From contig CANRIK010000003.1 of assembly GCA_947630705.1 (NCBI GenBank), positions 1 through 64,000 of the forward strand: 64,000 nt of DNA. The letters are read 5' to 3'. This DNA comes from an uncultured Clostridia bacterium. GTDB taxonomy: Bacteria > Bacillota > Clostridia > Christensenellales > Borkfalkiaceae. A model generated the notes under the pieces. That model was not told where the DNA came from, searched no databases, and was given only the letters and a program-made list of their open reading frames with translations. Positions 6,586 through 15,624 of this stretch are shown piece after piece (within the stretch, counting starts at the first letter, position 1; each line of letters starts with the position of its first letter). A program made the translations under genes and the position numbers.

Positions 6586-7551
6586 ATGAAAAAAAAGCTT
6601 TTAAACATTTCAATCATTTTTTTAACATTGATATTACTATTTATTTCAGGTTGTATTTTTAATAATAAAAATAATACGATTGAGGAACAAACTATAGGGA
6701 AAATCGGCGATACAATATCAAATTCCGATAATATTTCCATTTGTCTTGAAAGTTGCGAAAACACAAAGGAAGTAGGTTCTGAACTTTTAAATGAAGTAAC
6801 AGAAAATAACTTTATAATACTTACACTAAAAATTTCTAATTATACAAATACGCAACAGACATTCTACGGTAATTGTATAGATTTGTATAACTCAAAAAAT
6901 GTAAAATATGAAGCTAAAACTTCATTATATATTGATTATATTATATCGGAAGATATTGGTTCTGGAATTATAAAAAGTTTTCAGGTATTATTTGAAACCC
7001 CTACTACCACAAATGAAGAAATATATACTGCAAAGATAGGTTATTCAAAATATACACGCGATAAAGACCGTGTAACATTTATTTTACAAGAGAGAGAAAG
7101 CACTAACACTGGTGAAAATAATTATGATTCGAGCACCTCGGATAACAATTTAAACAATAATTTATCAAAATTTTATATAGAAAATTGCCCCATAACATTT
7201 GATAAAAAAACAAGTATTTATTCAGGAGATTTGCAACTTGTTCTTGCAAATTCATCGGATAAAAAAATAATTGCATATGAAGCAATATATATTCTTTATG
7301 ATGTTTATGGCGAAGCCTTAAAATGGGCTTGGAGCGATTCAATCTATAATAAAATAGCTGAAACACCTTCGGTATTCACTCCCGAGCATCAAGATATTCA
7401 AATTATAACAATCGCCGATAAAGTATATTCAGCCGATATATATATTTATTATGTTCTCTTTGAAGATCAAACATCGTGGGGACAAAGAAAAGATATTACT
7501 ATTGGCAATATACTTACTTTGTGTACTTGCAAAAAGGTGGTAAAAAATTGA
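6586..7551 (+). CDS. DUF4352-like lipoprotein
   Basis: This is an extracytoplasmic lipid-anchored protein of 321 residues. Residues 1-24 are a signal peptide with lipobox FISGC. Residues about 50-165 look like a DUF4352 immunoglobulin-like domain (NNFIILTLKISNYTNTQQTF is its characteristic strand pair). A second beta-rich domain at about 195-315 (FDKKTSIYSGDLQLVLANSS) resembles the first in style and may be a diverged FxLD/DUF5780-type domain. GAGGTG six bases upstream sets the ATG at 6586. The gene is AT-rich compared with the core genome. It is repressed from the XRE operators and coupled to the next gene. Function is unknown. Confidence 0.75.
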   Translation: MKKKLLNISIIFLTLILLFISGCIFNNKNNTIEEQTIGKIGDTISNSDNISICLESCENTKEVGSELLNEVTENNFIILTLKISNYTNTQQTFYGNCIDLYNSKNVKYEAKTSLYIDYIISEDIGSGIIKSFQVLFETPTTTNEEIYTAKIGYSKYTRDKDRVTFILQERESTNTGENNYDSSTSDNNLNNNLSKFYIENCPITFDKKTSIYSGDLQLVLANSSDKKIIAYEAIYILYDVYGEALKWAWSDSIYNKIAETPSVFTPEHQDIQIITIADKVYSADIYIYYVLFEDQTSWGQRKDITIGNILTLCTCKKVVKN

Positions 7552-7751
7552 AAGCTCCCGATAAATGTCCGATTTGCGGCAATAAAGAAAAATGGATTTG
7601 TGTAGACAAAAGTAAAAAAGGATTTAGCACAGGAAAGGCGATTGCCGGCGGCTTTTTGCTTGGCGGAATAGGTTTAGTATTTGGTGGGTTAGGTAAAAAA
7701 ACGTTATTTTATCATTGTGCAAATTGCGGCTTTGAACATGAATACAGGTGA
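7548..7751 (+). CDS. Small zinc-ribbon protein with glycine-rich segment
   Basis: The 67-residue product begins at a TTG (7548) whose last two bases overlap the stop of the lipoprotein gene. AAAGGTGG lies seven bases upstream, and this start suits coupling better than an ATG 24 codons earlier inside the neighbour. CPICG near residue 6 and CANCG near residue 58 form a split four-cysteine zinc ribbon. Between them a glycine-rich hydrophobic stretch (GKAIAGGFLLGGIGLVFGG) could sit in the membrane. Role unknown; linkage to the lipoprotein suggests a joint envelope function. Confidence 0.7.
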   Translation: MKAPDKCPICGNKEKWICVDKSKKGFSTGKAIAGGFLLGGIGLVFGGLGKKTLFYHCANCGFEHEYR

Positions 7752-7796
7752 ATTTTTAGAAGTTCACTACTTTTGGAAAAAAATTCGGATATAACG

Positions 7797-7824
7797 AAAA
7801 AGAGCAGTCAACCTGCTCTTTTAT
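7797..7824. terminator. Rho-independent terminator
   Basis: AAAAGAGCAG pairs with CTGCTCTTTT around a 5-nt loop and is followed by a T-rich tail. It ends the lipoprotein/zinc-ribbon operon. Confidence 0.75.
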
Positions 7825-7939
7825 TTTATGAATTTCAATTTGCTATCTTCATTAACAGAAACAATATCTATAACTAGAATGATTACACTTTCCGAATACA
7901 TTTCAAAAGTAATTTTACTTATATTTTAACAGTTGCTTT

Positions 7940-8380
7940 TTAGCTTACGTTAGGATTTAAATATAATGCAATTAGTACGCTAGATAATATACTACCTATG
8001 AAGAAGACAATAGACGCTACAAATGATTTTACGCCAAGTAAATATGCTTTCTTCTCGCGTTTTTTGCTTTCTTCTAATTCCGCCTTGCTTTCATTAATTT
8101 CTTGTAAAACTTCTTTATATAAATTGTTTAATGTTACATAGTTTTTTTGCAAAGTTTCATTTTGTTTATTTATTTCTGCTAATTGATCTTTAAGTATTGT
8201 TACTTGTGTCTTTGAATTTTTAGCCGTCTGTAAAATAGCGCTATCTTTTTCTTTTGTATTATCAATTTTGAGAACTTGAAATTTATCAAATGAAGCAAGT
8301 CCATATGAAGAATTTAAAGATTTATTATTAGATTGAGAATATTGCCCATCATTTATTTTTAATTGATCTTTTGTTTCCAT
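7940..8380 (-). CDS. Coiled-coil protein with C-terminal membrane anchor
   Basis: The 146-residue protein has a polar N-terminus, a heptad-rich coiled coil at about 55-112 (ILKDQLAEINKQNETLQKN and on), and one hydrophobic segment at about 120-140 (FVASIVFFIGSILSSVLIAL) close to the C-terminus. It is therefore a candidate tail-anchored protein with its bulk in the cytosol. No family was recognised. The -10 box ends six bases before the ATG and no Shine-Dalgarno site is present, so the mRNA may be leaderless. It belongs to the AT-rich patch next to tRNA-Arg. Confidence 0.65.
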   Translation of the reverse strand: METKDQLKINDGQYSQSNNKSLNSSYGLASFDKFQVLKIDNTKEKDSAILQTAKNSKTQVTILKDQLAEINKQNETLQKNYVTLNNLYKEVLQEINESKAELEESKKREKKAYLLGVKSFVASIVFFIGSILSSVLIALYLNPNVS

Positions 8381-8386
8381 ATTTCA

Positions 8387-8415
8387 TTTTTAGCATAAAA
8401 TAGTAATTTTGTCAA
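8387..8415 (-). promoter_or_regulatory. Promoter for a probably leaderless mRNA
   Basis: TTGACA (8415-8410) and TAAAAA (8392-8387) are spaced 17 bp on the - strand. Only six bases separate the -10 box from the ATG at 8380. Confidence 0.6.
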
Positions 8416-8518
8416 GTATAAAATCAGTTCTGTTTATAATCAAAAAATTCAGCAGATCATATTATTAATAAAATGTATTGCATACAAAAAACAACTCTAT
8501 TCACTAATTAGAATAAGG

Positions 8519-8667
8519 GTGTGTTTGGCGCGGAGTGGAAGCTCTGCCGTTCCCCATAGGGAACCCTCGGCAGGGCGTCGGCAACTCCGTTGCCTCGCAC
8601 GTATCGTGGGGATTCTCGCCCTCACTGCAAACAAGAGGGAGTGTCGAATGACACTCCCTCTTGTTTG
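8519..8667. repeat. Hairpin-rich element at the 3' side of tRNA-Arg
   Basis: A perfect 18-bp inverted repeat (8628-8645 with 8650-8667, loop GAAT) reaches into the encoded CCA end of tRNA-Arg. Further left are nested stems CTGCCG/CGGCAG with TTCCC/GGGAA, and GGCAAC/GTTGCC. The 11-mer TGTTTGGCGCG occurs at 8522 and again at 8662 over the tRNA end. No gene is present here. It may be a structured tRNA trailer or an old attachment-site scar. Confidence 0.6.
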
Positions 8668-8742
8668 GCGCGCCGTGAGGAGCTCGAATCCCCAGCCTTT
8701 GGTTCCGTAGACCAACGCTCTATCCAATTGAGCTAACAGCGC
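8666..8742 (-). tRNA. tRNA-Arg(ACG)
   Basis: A complete cloverleaf is present with encoded CCA. The acceptor GCGCTGT pairs with ACGGCGC, the D-arm is GCTC/GAGC, and the anticodon stem TTGGT/ACCAA holds loop CTACGGA (anticodon ACG). The T-arm is GGGGA/TCCTC with TTCGAGC. ACG is normally converted to ICG by TadA. Confidence 0.95.
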
Positions 8743-9060
8743 AAATTTACTTTGCCGCGGATATACGGCGTTATCGTTTCGACGGAATATACAATTCTCG
8801 TGCCCGAAACAGCGAGGATATTATATAAAATATATTTTTTTTTGTCAATCAAATATATGATTATAGCAAAAAAATTTTTGCCGGCACGCACCGCGATATT
8901 CTGCCCGAAATTTCTCTTTTACAACATAATTGTGCGGCATTTGAAGCATGTTTCGGGAAATGCTTTAAAACAAAACCGCACCGCTCCTCTTTTGATAATT
9001 TGCACTTAAAAATCAATGTGCGCCGCGAAGTTTTCGCGGCGCACAAGAAAATTTTAATCT
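8743..9060. other. Noncoding stretch with terminator
   Basis: About 300 bases have no credible gene. The only clear element is a 12-bp hairpin at 9018-9044 (GTGCGCCGCGAA with TTCGCGGCGCAC) followed by a T-rich run on the - strand, which terminates the gene at 9061-9906. Confidence 0.75.
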
Positions 9061-9906
9061 TTATTCGGCTTCTTCCGAGGTATGGGACGCTCCTATAAAC
9101 GACTTGCCGGCCTCCTCTATAACTCGCTTTACAAGCCCCTGTTTTATCAGAACGGCGTCGCTGTTATAGGGTTCGTAATAATCAACAGGCTGACGATCGG
9201 TAAGTTTGCAGTCGAGATTCTCGCATACAGTCGTCAGAAGCTCTTGCGCGTACTTTACGCGCCTCTCGCTTTTGAGTTTATACAGCGCGGGAGTTTCGGC
9301 AAACTGCGAAATTTCGGACACGTCTTCAAGTTTGTATTTTGTTTCGGCATAGTCGGCGGCGTTCAAGGGAAGATACAGATAGAGAGTTTTGCCCTTTATG
9401 AAAAGTTTGGCAATGGGATTTCTCTTGTATGAAAAGCTCTCGTACTTCCAACTCATGCGCGAAGATACCTTTGCATAGGCCAATACGGTATTCTTTATTA
9501 CTCCGTACCACTCCTTTACGGAGTCCTCCGCCTGAATGAGTCTCGCGTGAAAACTGCGGTTATAGCGCATGGAATTTTCTGCGGCAACCGCCTCCTCCTC
9601 TGCCGCGACGGGCAAAGTCTGCTCCTCCGCCGCGTCTGCTACCGCCGTTTCTGTTTCGGTCGGCGCGGGAGTGGTCTCCGCCGCTGCTACGGGCTGTTCT
9701 TCGGTAGGTTGTTTGGCAGCGGAAGTGTGAACGGTCTGGTAGATTATTATAGGCGTTTGTTCTTCGGATTTATCGGCCTTGTTGTTTTTGGATTTTACCA
9801 CAAGTATGACGACGCTTAAAGCTATGAGCGCAAGGCTCAATACTCCAACGCAGACGACTATTGCTATTTCGAGACCGCTGAACGCGGCCAGCATCAATTG
9901 TATCAT
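9061..9906 (-). CDS. Membrane-anchored protein with conserved Clostridia-type C-terminal domain
   Basis: The 281-residue protein starts at 9906, where GGAGGA lies five bases upstream. One transmembrane helix at about 10-38 (IAIVVCVGVLSLALIALSVV) is followed by a low-complexity Ala/Glu/Thr/Pro linker to about 110. A compact domain at about 112-235 begins RSFHARLIQAEDSVKEWYG and continues with KVSSRMSWKYESF. I know similar domains from hypothetical membrane proteins of Clostridia but no biochemical role. A second basic/Tyr-rich tail follows. It is monocistronic and precedes xylA divergently. Confidence 0.7.
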   Translation of the reverse strand: MIQLMLAAFSGLEIAIVVCVGVLSLALIALSVVILVVKSKNNKADKSEEQTPIIIYQTVHTSAAKQPTEEQPVAAAETTPAPTETETAVADAAEEQTLPVAAEEEAVAAENSMRYNRSFHARLIQAEDSVKEWYGVIKNTVLAYAKVSSRMSWKYESFSYKRNPIAKLFIKGKTLYLYLPLNAADYAETKYKLEDVSEISQFAETPALYKLKSERRVKYAQELLTTVCENLDCKLTDRQPVDYYEPYNSDAVLIKQGLVKRVIEEAGKSFIGASHTSEEAE

Positions 9907-10065
9907 GAATTCCTCCGATTTATCGTTTGCAAAACTCAAAATATATTGCGTAAACGATACTACATTTATATTATACCTTAAATTTCGACAAGTCAAGTAT
10001 TTGAAAAAATTTAACCGTCCGTTTTATAACTTTTTTCATTTTTTGATACAATACGGTCAAATATA

Positions 10066-10094
10066 TGGACTTTTATAAAAATAAGAGTTATAAT
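10066..10094 (+). promoter_or_regulatory. Promoter of xylAB
   Basis: TGGACT (10066-10071) and TATAAT (10089-10094) are spaced 17 bp. It lies 36 bases before the xylA ATG. No XylR operator could be named with confidence. Confidence 0.6.
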
Positions 10095-10130
10095 TTATTC
10101 CGTAAAAGATAAAATTTTTCGAGGTGCACA

Positions 10131-11453
10131 ATGAAAGAAATATTCGGCGGTATACCCAAAATCGAGTACGAGGGACCTACCGGCAAAAATCCGCTCGCTT
10201 TTCATTTCTACGACGCGGACAGAGTTATTATGGGCAAGAAGATGAGCGAGCATCTCCCCTTTGCCATGGCTTGGTGGCACAATCTCTGCGCCAACGGCAC
10301 GGACATGTTCGGCAGAGGCGTTGCCGACAAGAGCTTCGGCAAGGCGGAAGGCACTATGGAGCACGCAAAAGCAAAAGTTGACGCCGGCTTCGAGTTTATG
10401 GAAAAGCTCCAAATCAAATATTTTTGTTTTCACGACGTTGACCTCGTGCCCGAGGCCGACGACATAAAAGTCACCGAGGCGCGTTTAGACGAAATTTCGG
10501 ATTATATCCTCTCGCGCATGAAGGGAACGGATATAAAGTGCCTCTGGGGTACGGCAAATATGTTTTCAAATCCTCGCTTTTGCAACGGCGCCGGCAGTAC
10601 AAACAGCGCGGACGTGTTCAGTTTTGCGGCGGCGCAGGTTAAAAAAGCCCTCGATATAACGGTAAAACTCGGCGGAAGAGGCTATGTTTTCTGGGGAGGC
10701 CGCGAGGGATATGAAACGCTGTTGAATACCGACGTGAAATTCGAGCAGGAAAATATCGCAAGACTCATGAAGATGGCCGTAGCTTACGGCAGAAAGATAG
10801 GTTTTAAAGGCGACTTTTACATAGAGCCGAAGCCCAAGGAGCCCATGAAGCACCAATACGACTTCGACGCGGCTACGGCAATAGGATTTTTGAAAGCGCA
10901 CGGACTCGATAAGGACTTCAAATTGAATATAGAGGCCAACCATGCAACTCTTGCCGGTCACACCTTCGAGCATGAACTGCGCATTTCGGCAATCAACGGC
11001 ATGCTCGGTTCCATTGACGCCAATCAGGGAGATATGCTGCTCGGCTGGGATACCGACGAATTCCCCTGCAACGTCTATTCCGCGACCATGTGCATGTACG
11101 AAGTGCTTAAAAACGGAGGGCTCACGGGCGGATTCAACTTCGACGCCAAGACCCGTCGCCCCTCCTATACCCACGAGGACATGTTCAAGGCATACATTCT
11201 CGGCATGGACACCTTCGCGCTCGGACTTATAAACGCGGCAAAGCTCATAGAGGACGGCAGAATCGACGAAATCGTGCGTCAGAAATATTCGAGTTTCGAC
11301 AGCAGACTCGGCAAGAGCATACTCTCCGGCGAAGCTACGCTGGAAAGCCTTGCCGAACACGCCGAAAAGCTGGGCAAGCCCGAACTGCCCGGCAGCGGCA
11401 GACAGGAAGAACTTCAACATATCGTAAACGACATACTCTTCGGAAGATCATGA
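10131..11453 (+). CDS. xylA: Xylose isomerase
   Basis: It converts D-xylose to D-xylulose in the cytosol as a metal-dependent TIM-barrel tetramer. Its 440 residues match class II enzymes. The catalytic His-Asp pair is in YFCFHDVDL (H101, D104). The metal ligands include the glutamate of [16 protein letters not shown], the glutamate and histidine of [12 protein letters not shown], and aspartates in DANQGD and [14 protein letters not shown] precedes the ATG. The start of xylB overlaps its stop by four bases, so the two steps to xylulose 5-phosphate are coupled. The rpe gene further along the window continues the pathway. Confidence 0.97.
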   Translation: MKEIFGGIPKIEYEGPTGKNPLAFHFYDADRVIMGKKMSEHLPFAMAWWHNLCANGTDMFGRGVADKSFGKAEGTMEHAKAKVDAGFEFMEKLQIKYFCFHDVDLVPEADDIKVTEARLDEISDYILSRMKGTDIKCLWGTANMFSNPRFCNGAGSTNSADVFSFAAAQVKKALDITVKLGGRGYVFWGGREGYETLLNTDVKFEQENIARLMKMAVAYGRKIGFKGDFYIEPKPKEPMKHQYDFDAATAIGFLKAHGLDKDFKLNIEANHATLAGHTFEHELRISAINGMLGSIDANQGDMLLGWDTDEFPCNVYSATMCMYEVLKNGGLTGGFNFDAKTRRPSYTHEDMFKAYILGMDTFALGLINAAKLIEDGRIDEIVRQKYSSFDSRLGKSILSGEATLESLAEHAEKLGKPELPGSGRQEELQHIVNDILFGRS

Positions 11454-12916
11454 AAACCTATATCGGAATAGATTTGGGCACTTCGGCGGCCAAACTGATC
11501 CTTGCCGACGCGGAAGGCAGAATTCTCAATACAGTCACAAAGACATATCCCGTGAGCTATCCGCACGAGGGTTGGTCGGAGCAAAACCCCGACGATTGGC
11601 TGGACGCCGTCAAGAGCGGCATAGGCGAGCTTCTGGCAGAGAGCGACGGCGCAGACGTTAAAGGCATAGGCGCCGGCGGACAGATGCACGGATTGGTGGC
11701 GTTGGACGACGATGACAGAGTAATCCGGCCGTGCATACTGTGGAACGACGGCAGAACGGAAAAACAGACGGAATATCTGAACGCTCACGTCGGCAAAAAC
11801 AAGCTCTCTTCCCTGACGGCCAATATAGCGTTTGCCGGATTCACCGCTCCCAAACTCATGTGGCTTAAAGAGAACGAACCGGAAAATTTTGCGCGCATAA
11901 AAAGAATAATGCTCCCGAAAGACTATATTACCTACCGCCTTACGGGAGTGCATGCGACGGATTATTCCGACGCCGCCGGAACTCTGCTTCTCGACGTCAA
12001 AAACAGACGTTGGAGCGAGGATATGTGCCGTTTAACGGGTATCTCCGCCTCCGTTCTGCCAACGCTTTTCGAAAGTTACGACAAGGTCGGAAAACTGAAA
12101 AGCGAGTATGAAAAACTTTGGAACGTGAGCGACGTATGGGTGTGCGCCGGCGCAAGCGACAATGCGGCGGCGGCGATAGGTACGGGCACGGTTGACGACG
12201 GCGACTGCAATATCTCCCTCGGCACGAGCGGCACCGTGTTCGTGGCGCAGAACAAATTTTCGGTGGACTCCAACAACGCCCTCCACTCCTTCTGTCACGC
12301 GAACGGAAAATTTCACCTCTTGGGCTGCATACTTTCCGCCGCGGCCTGCAACGGCTGGTGGATGAATATTCTCAATACCGACGACTATAAGACGGAGCAG
12401 AGCGGAGCCGAAGATATGCTCGGAGACAACGAAGTATTCTTTTTGCCCTATCTCGTCGGAGAGCGCAGTCCGCACAACGACGTGAACGCGCGCGGAGCTT
12501 TTTTGGGGCTTACCCCCGTCTCCACCCGTAAACATATGACTCTCGCGGTTATGGAAGGCGTGGCGTTTGCACTGAACGACTGTCTGGAAAGGGCGAGAGA
12601 AAACGGGCTCAAAATCAGCAGAACAAAGATATGCGGCGGAGGCGCGAAGAGCGCGCTTTGGCGGAAAATCATAGCCAACGTATGCAATGCGGAAGTGCAA
12701 GTTCCCACGATTGAAGAGGGTCCTGCATACGGAGCCGCTATTCTCGCGATGACGGCGTGCGGAGAATACGAAACGGTAAACGAAGCCTGCAAAAAACTTT
12801 GCAAGACCTCGGATATAATTCTTCCGGACAGAAAAATCGTGGAAAAATATGCCGTAAAATACAAAAAATTTACCGAACTATATCCGGCATTGAAAGGCGT
12901 TTTCAACGGAAAGTGA
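11450..12916 (+). CDS. xylB: Xylulokinase
   Basis: This FGGY-family kinase phosphorylates D-xylulose with ATP to xylulose 5-phosphate. It has the usual two-domain ribokinase/actin-type fold at 488 residues. N-terminal [14 protein letters not shown] is the phosphate-1 motif, [10 protein letters not shown] and [11 protein letters not shown] are the sugar-contact region, and [10 protein letters not shown] is the second phosphate motif. The FGGY signature region lies near [15 protein letters not shown]. It is translated from ATGA overlapping the xylA stop. A strong bidirectional terminator follows. Confidence 0.96.
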   Translation: MKTYIGIDLGTSAAKLILADAEGRILNTVTKTYPVSYPHEGWSEQNPDDWLDAVKSGIGELLAESDGADVKGIGAGGQMHGLVALDDDDRVIRPCILWNDGRTEKQTEYLNAHVGKNKLSSLTANIAFAGFTAPKLMWLKENEPENFARIKRIMLPKDYITYRLTGVHATDYSDAAGTLLLDVKNRRWSEDMCRLTGISASVLPTLFESYDKVGKLKSEYEKLWNVSDVWVCAGASDNAAAAIGTGTVDDGDCNISLGTSGTVFVAQNKFSVDSNNALHSFCHANGKFHLLGCILSAAACNGWWMNILNTDDYKTEQSGAEDMLGDNEVFFLPYLVGERSPHNDVNARGAFLGLTPVSTRKHMTLAVMEGVAFALNDCLERARENGLKISRTKICGGGAKSALWRKIIANVCNAEVQVPTIEEGPAYGAAILAMTACGEYETVNEACKKLCKTSDIILPDRKIVEKYAVKYKKFTELYPALKGVFNGK

Positions 12917-12929
12917 TTTCGTTCAATTT

Positions 12930-12962
12930 AAAGCGGCTGCGGATTTGATCCGCAGCCGCTTT
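12930..12962. terminator. Bidirectional Rho-independent terminator
   Basis: A perfect 15-bp GC-rich stem with a 3-nt loop lies between the convergent xylB and the desulfidase-family gene. Confidence 0.85.
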
Positions 12963-13019
12963 GATTTATCGTACTTCTGTCTGAATTATTGCAAACTTTA
13001 CTTGATTTATCGCAAACTT

Positions 13020-14300
13020 TTACTTTATGTTCTTGACCATAAGGCGTATTATTTCCTCGTCGGTGCCGCGCATGCCTATGCGTGCGACGTCGGAAACATT
13101 GTCTATCGTATTTTCCACGCCGTCGCCCATTATTCCGTCTCCGGAGGAGAAAACGGAGCCGTTTCTGCTCATTTCCATTCCCAAAAGTCCGGCTTCGACC
13201 GCCGAAGCTATTTTTGCCGCGCAGCTCGACTTTGCTCCGTCGCATATGAGACCGGAATCTATCGCAAGGGCATTATGGATTGTGGCGGAAATCTCTTTAA
13301 GTCCGCCGCCGTAAAGATAGCACACTCCGGCTCCGGCGCCGCAACCGGCGCTCACCACTCCGCAGTAAGCCGACAGACGGCCTATCCCCGTTTTGAGGTG
13401 AATGGTTATGAGGTCGGATAATACGAGGGCGCGGAGAAGTTTTTCCCGTGACGCTTTGAGATGATCGGCAAAAACTATCACGGGCAGAGAGGCGGTCATG
13501 CCCTGATTTCCGCTCCCCGAAACAATCACAACCGGCAGAGCGCAGCCGTTCATCCGAGCGTCGGAGCCGGCCGCCGCCGTACCCTTTGCCACGTTGTAAA
13601 TATCGTTCCCGAAAGAATTTAAAATTATCTTGCCTATTCTCGCTCCGTAATCGTTTTTCAACCCCTCACGGGCTATCGCGGTGTTGTATTCTATCTGCCT
13701 GTCCAAAAGCTCTTCAACGTCGGATAACTCGACACGTTCCGCGAATTCATAGATATTTTCCACCGTCAGAAGGCTCCTGTCCGCCCCCTGCGGAGCCGTC
13801 TGCTCTCCGGCGAAATCCTTGTTCAGTATATCCTCTCCGTCGCGACGAATATACACTACGTTTGTGTGGTGTCCGGCAATCCTTACAGACGCTTCGTGCC
13901 TCGAAGAGCACACCGTTACGGCTATGTCGAATATGCAGTCGCTCCTCGACTGACTGACCTTGAATGCCGCCGTTTTCATGTATTCGCCGATTTTGGGGAT
14001 ATCTTTTTCGGTCAGCTTGGATATGACTTCGAGTTGAAGGGTATGGTCGCCGGCTACTATTCCGGCGGCGGCGGCGGAAATAATTCCTTTGAGGCCGCCC
14101 GTGCCGGGGACGACTACTCCCTTTACATTTTTAAGTATATTGCCGCTTACGGAGATACTCACTCTCTCGGGCAATTCGCCGAGGGTGTCGCGAGCGAGCG
14201 CAGCCGCATACGCGACGGCAATAGGCTCCGTACAGCCCATGGCCGGCAGCAATTCTTCTTTGAGTACAGTAACGCAACTTTCGTAAATCCTTCTGTCCAT
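13020..14300 (-). CDS. CyuA/UPF0597-type L-cysteine desulfidase family protein (serine dehydratase alpha-like)
   Basis: It probably degrades L-cysteine to pyruvate, sulfide and ammonia using an iron-sulfur cluster, as the CdsB/CyuA (UPF0597, YhaM) family does. The 426-residue length is normal. The N-terminal family signature is KEELLPAMGCTEPIAVAYAAA, whose cysteine is a proposed cluster ligand. Other cysteines in SDCIFDIAVTVCSS and CGVVSAGCGAGAG fit the remaining ligands. The start at 14300 (MDRRIYESC) aligns with the family; an ATG four codons earlier is possible. No neighbouring transporter is present. L-serine as substrate cannot be excluded. Confidence 0.85.
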   Translation of the reverse strand: MDRRIYESCVTVLKEELLPAMGCTEPIAVAYAAALARDTLGELPERVSISVSGNILKNVKGVVVPGTGGLKGIISAAAAGIVAGDHTLQLEVISKLTEKDIPKIGEYMKTAAFKVSQSRSDCIFDIAVTVCSSRHEASVRIAGHHTNVVYIRRDGEDILNKDFAGEQTAPQGADRSLLTVENIYEFAERVELSDVEELLDRQIEYNTAIAREGLKNDYGARIGKIILNSFGNDIYNVAKGTAAAGSDARMNGCALPVVIVSGSGNQGMTASLPVIVFADHLKASREKLLRALVLSDLITIHLKTGIGRLSAYCGVVSAGCGAGAGVCYLYGGGLKEISATIHNALAIDSGLICDGAKSSCAAKIASAVEAGLLGMEMSRNGSVFSSGDGIMGDGVENTIDNVSDVARIGMRGTDEEIIRLMVKNIK

Positions 14301-14427
14301 ATTCAAGAGCATAATACTTTTGAGCTTTTTTGTCAACAGCTTGCGGCGTTTATGAGTCTTATAAAATTCCAAACTTTTTGATTTATGACAACCGCTCTTC
14401 CGATTTCCGGCAACTGTCCTCCGGTTT

Positions 14428-14457
14428 CTGACAACCGCCGGACGAACGGCATATAAT
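14428..14457 (+). promoter_or_regulatory. Promoter for a probably leaderless mRNA
   Basis: CTGACA (14428-14433) and TATAAT (14452-14457) are spaced 18 bp. The ATG of the next gene begins six bases after the -10 box, so transcription should start at or next to the A of ATG. Confidence 0.55.
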
Positions 14458-14462
14458 AAAGC

Positions 14463-14948
14463 ATGACCGAAAATCAATATGACCGCGACGCGGCAGTGGC
14501 TTACGCGAGAAAATGGGCGTTCGGAAGAAATCCCGAATACTATGATTTTTCAGGATTGGGCGGAGACTGCACAAACTTTGCCTCGCAATGCATTTTCGCC
14601 GGTGCAAAAACAATGAATTTCACTCCGACTTTCGGGTGGTACTATAAGTCGCTGAACGACAGGTCTCCGTCATGGACGGGAGTGGAATTTTTGTATAACT
14701 TTCTGACGGGCAACAACGGAGTCGGACCGTACGGCGAAGAGACCGAACCAGACAAGTTGCAAATCGGGGACATTATACAACTCGGCAGAGCTACGGGCGA
14801 TTTCTATCATTCCCCCGTTGTGGTAGCCGTGCGCAACGGCCGCATCTTTATTGCGGCGCATACCAACGACGCGTTTAACAGGCCGCTGTCGTCGTATAAC
14901 TTCCAGAGAGTTCGCGGCATACATATCTTGGGCGTGAGACGGGATTAG
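14463..14948 (+). CDS. Amidase-domain protein (Amidase_6 type)
   Basis: The 161-residue product is made almost entirely of an NlpC/P60-like 'putative amidase' domain. The probable catalytic cysteine is in GGDCTNFASQCIFAG (about residue 37), the paired histidine in FYHSPVVVAV (about 118), and a polar residue in AAHTNDAFNRPL. No signal peptide is present, although members are often secreted and attached to cell-wall domains, so a cytosolic or non-classically exported cell-wall role is open. No Shine-Dalgarno site precedes the ATG. Confidence 0.8.
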   Translation: MTENQYDRDAAVAYARKWAFGRNPEYYDFSGLGGDCTNFASQCIFAGAKTMNFTPTFGWYYKSLNDRSPSWTGVEFLYNFLTGNNGVGPYGEETEPDKLQIGDIIQLGRATGDFYHSPVVVAVRNGRIFIAAHTNDAFNRPLSSYNFQRVRGIHILGVRRD

Positions 14949-14963
14949 TTCGGACTCCGATTG

Positions 14964-15006
14964 CGCGGTTCCGACGGATATAACGCCGTCGGAACCGCGT
15001 TTTTTC
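14964..15006 (+). terminator. Rho-independent terminator
   Basis: A 14-bp stem (14964-14977 with 14986-14999) is followed by six T residues. Confidence 0.9.
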
Positions 15007-15035
15007 TCCGCATAAGATTATTGACCGAAAAACGC

Positions 15036-15064
15036 TTGCAATGTGCGGCTATAATTGCTATAAT
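15036..15064 (+). promoter_or_regulatory. Promoter of the tRNA-Val/tRNA-Ala operon
   Basis: TTGCAA (15036-15041) and TATAAT (15059-15064) are spaced 17 bp, upstream of two adjacent tRNA genes. Confidence 0.75.
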
Positions 15065-15140
15065 ATTCTTCGCAAAGCAGGTTTCTCGCCATACTTCCGC
15101 ACCGGATAATCAAAAGCGAGAGAATATTATCACGGTTTTC

Positions 15141-15217
<77 letters not shown>

Positions 15218-15218
15218 C

Positions 15219-15294
15219 GGGGATATGGCTCAGTTGGTAGAGCGATGTGTTCGCAACGCATAGGTCGCCGGTTCGAATCCGACTATCTCCACCA
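15219..15294 (+). tRNA. tRNA-Ala(CGC)
   Basis: The cloverleaf has acceptor GGGGATA/TATCTCC and anticodon stem ATGTG/CGCAT with loop TTCGCAA (anticodon CGC). CCA is encoded. It begins one base after tRNA-Val. Its 3' nonamer TCTCCACCA recurs at 18230-18238, at the far end of the AT-rich patch. Confidence 0.95.
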
Positions 15295-15342
15295 AAAGCA
15301 ACCTAAATCGAAAGTGATTCGATTTAGGTTGCTTTATTTTTT
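15295..15342 (+). terminator. Rho-independent terminator of the tRNA operon
   Basis: An 18-bp perfect stem (15295-15312 with 15318-15335) is followed by a T-rich run. Confidence 0.9.
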
Positions 15343-15362
15343 TCTGTAAAATTTAGCCGCTC

Positions 15363-15392
15363 TTGACAAAACGCCTTTTTTTGTGATATAAT
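15363..15392 (+). promoter_or_regulatory. Promoter of the structured ncRNA
   Basis: TTGACA (15363-15368) and TATAAT (15387-15392) are spaced 18 bp. The predicted start is close to 15397, the first base of the long closing stem. Confidence 0.8.
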
Positions 15393-15396
15393 ATAA

Positions 15397-15604
15397 GTCG
15401 CCAAACAATTCAGATAGTACAAGGAGCGCGATTTTTTTATTTATTAAAACCGCATAATTTTTTTGCATGTACAAACAATGGATTTAGCAAGACTGCAACT
15501 CCACTTATGTTTGTATATGCAAAATCGTACTCTGCGTAAGAATTGTTTGGCGACAATCGGAGTTTGCGTTTTGTATGCGTCAGCTTCGGTTGGCGCATTT
15601 TTTA
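15397..15604 (+). ncRNA. Highly structured ncRNA, 6S RNA-like overall shape
   Basis: This is a transcription unit with its own promoter and intrinsic terminator (stem 15576-15584 with 15589-15597, TTCG loop, T-run). The 5' and 3' ends pair perfectly over 15 bp (15397-15411 with 15540-15554). A second 17-bp stem with a single G-U pair (15461-15477 with 15508-15524) forms the apical arm with a 30-nt loop. Between them is a large asymmetric internal loop with short possible helices. End-to-end closing stem, central bubble, apical arm and a length near 200 nt are the plan of 6S RNA, which binds sigma-A RNA polymerase. I could not match conserved 6S positions, so the class is an inference; the RNA gene itself is well supported. 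Confidence 0.6.
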
Positions 15605-15624
15605 TTTTTCACGAAGGATTGGTT

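Noticed and set aside
15397..15604. tmRNA
   Set aside because: No tRNA-like ends, no encoded CCA and no tag reading frame.
15463..15624. Upstream extension of the exported protein at 15625
   Set aside because: The extension runs through the stems of the ncRNA and its terminator, and a proper signal peptide begins at 15625.
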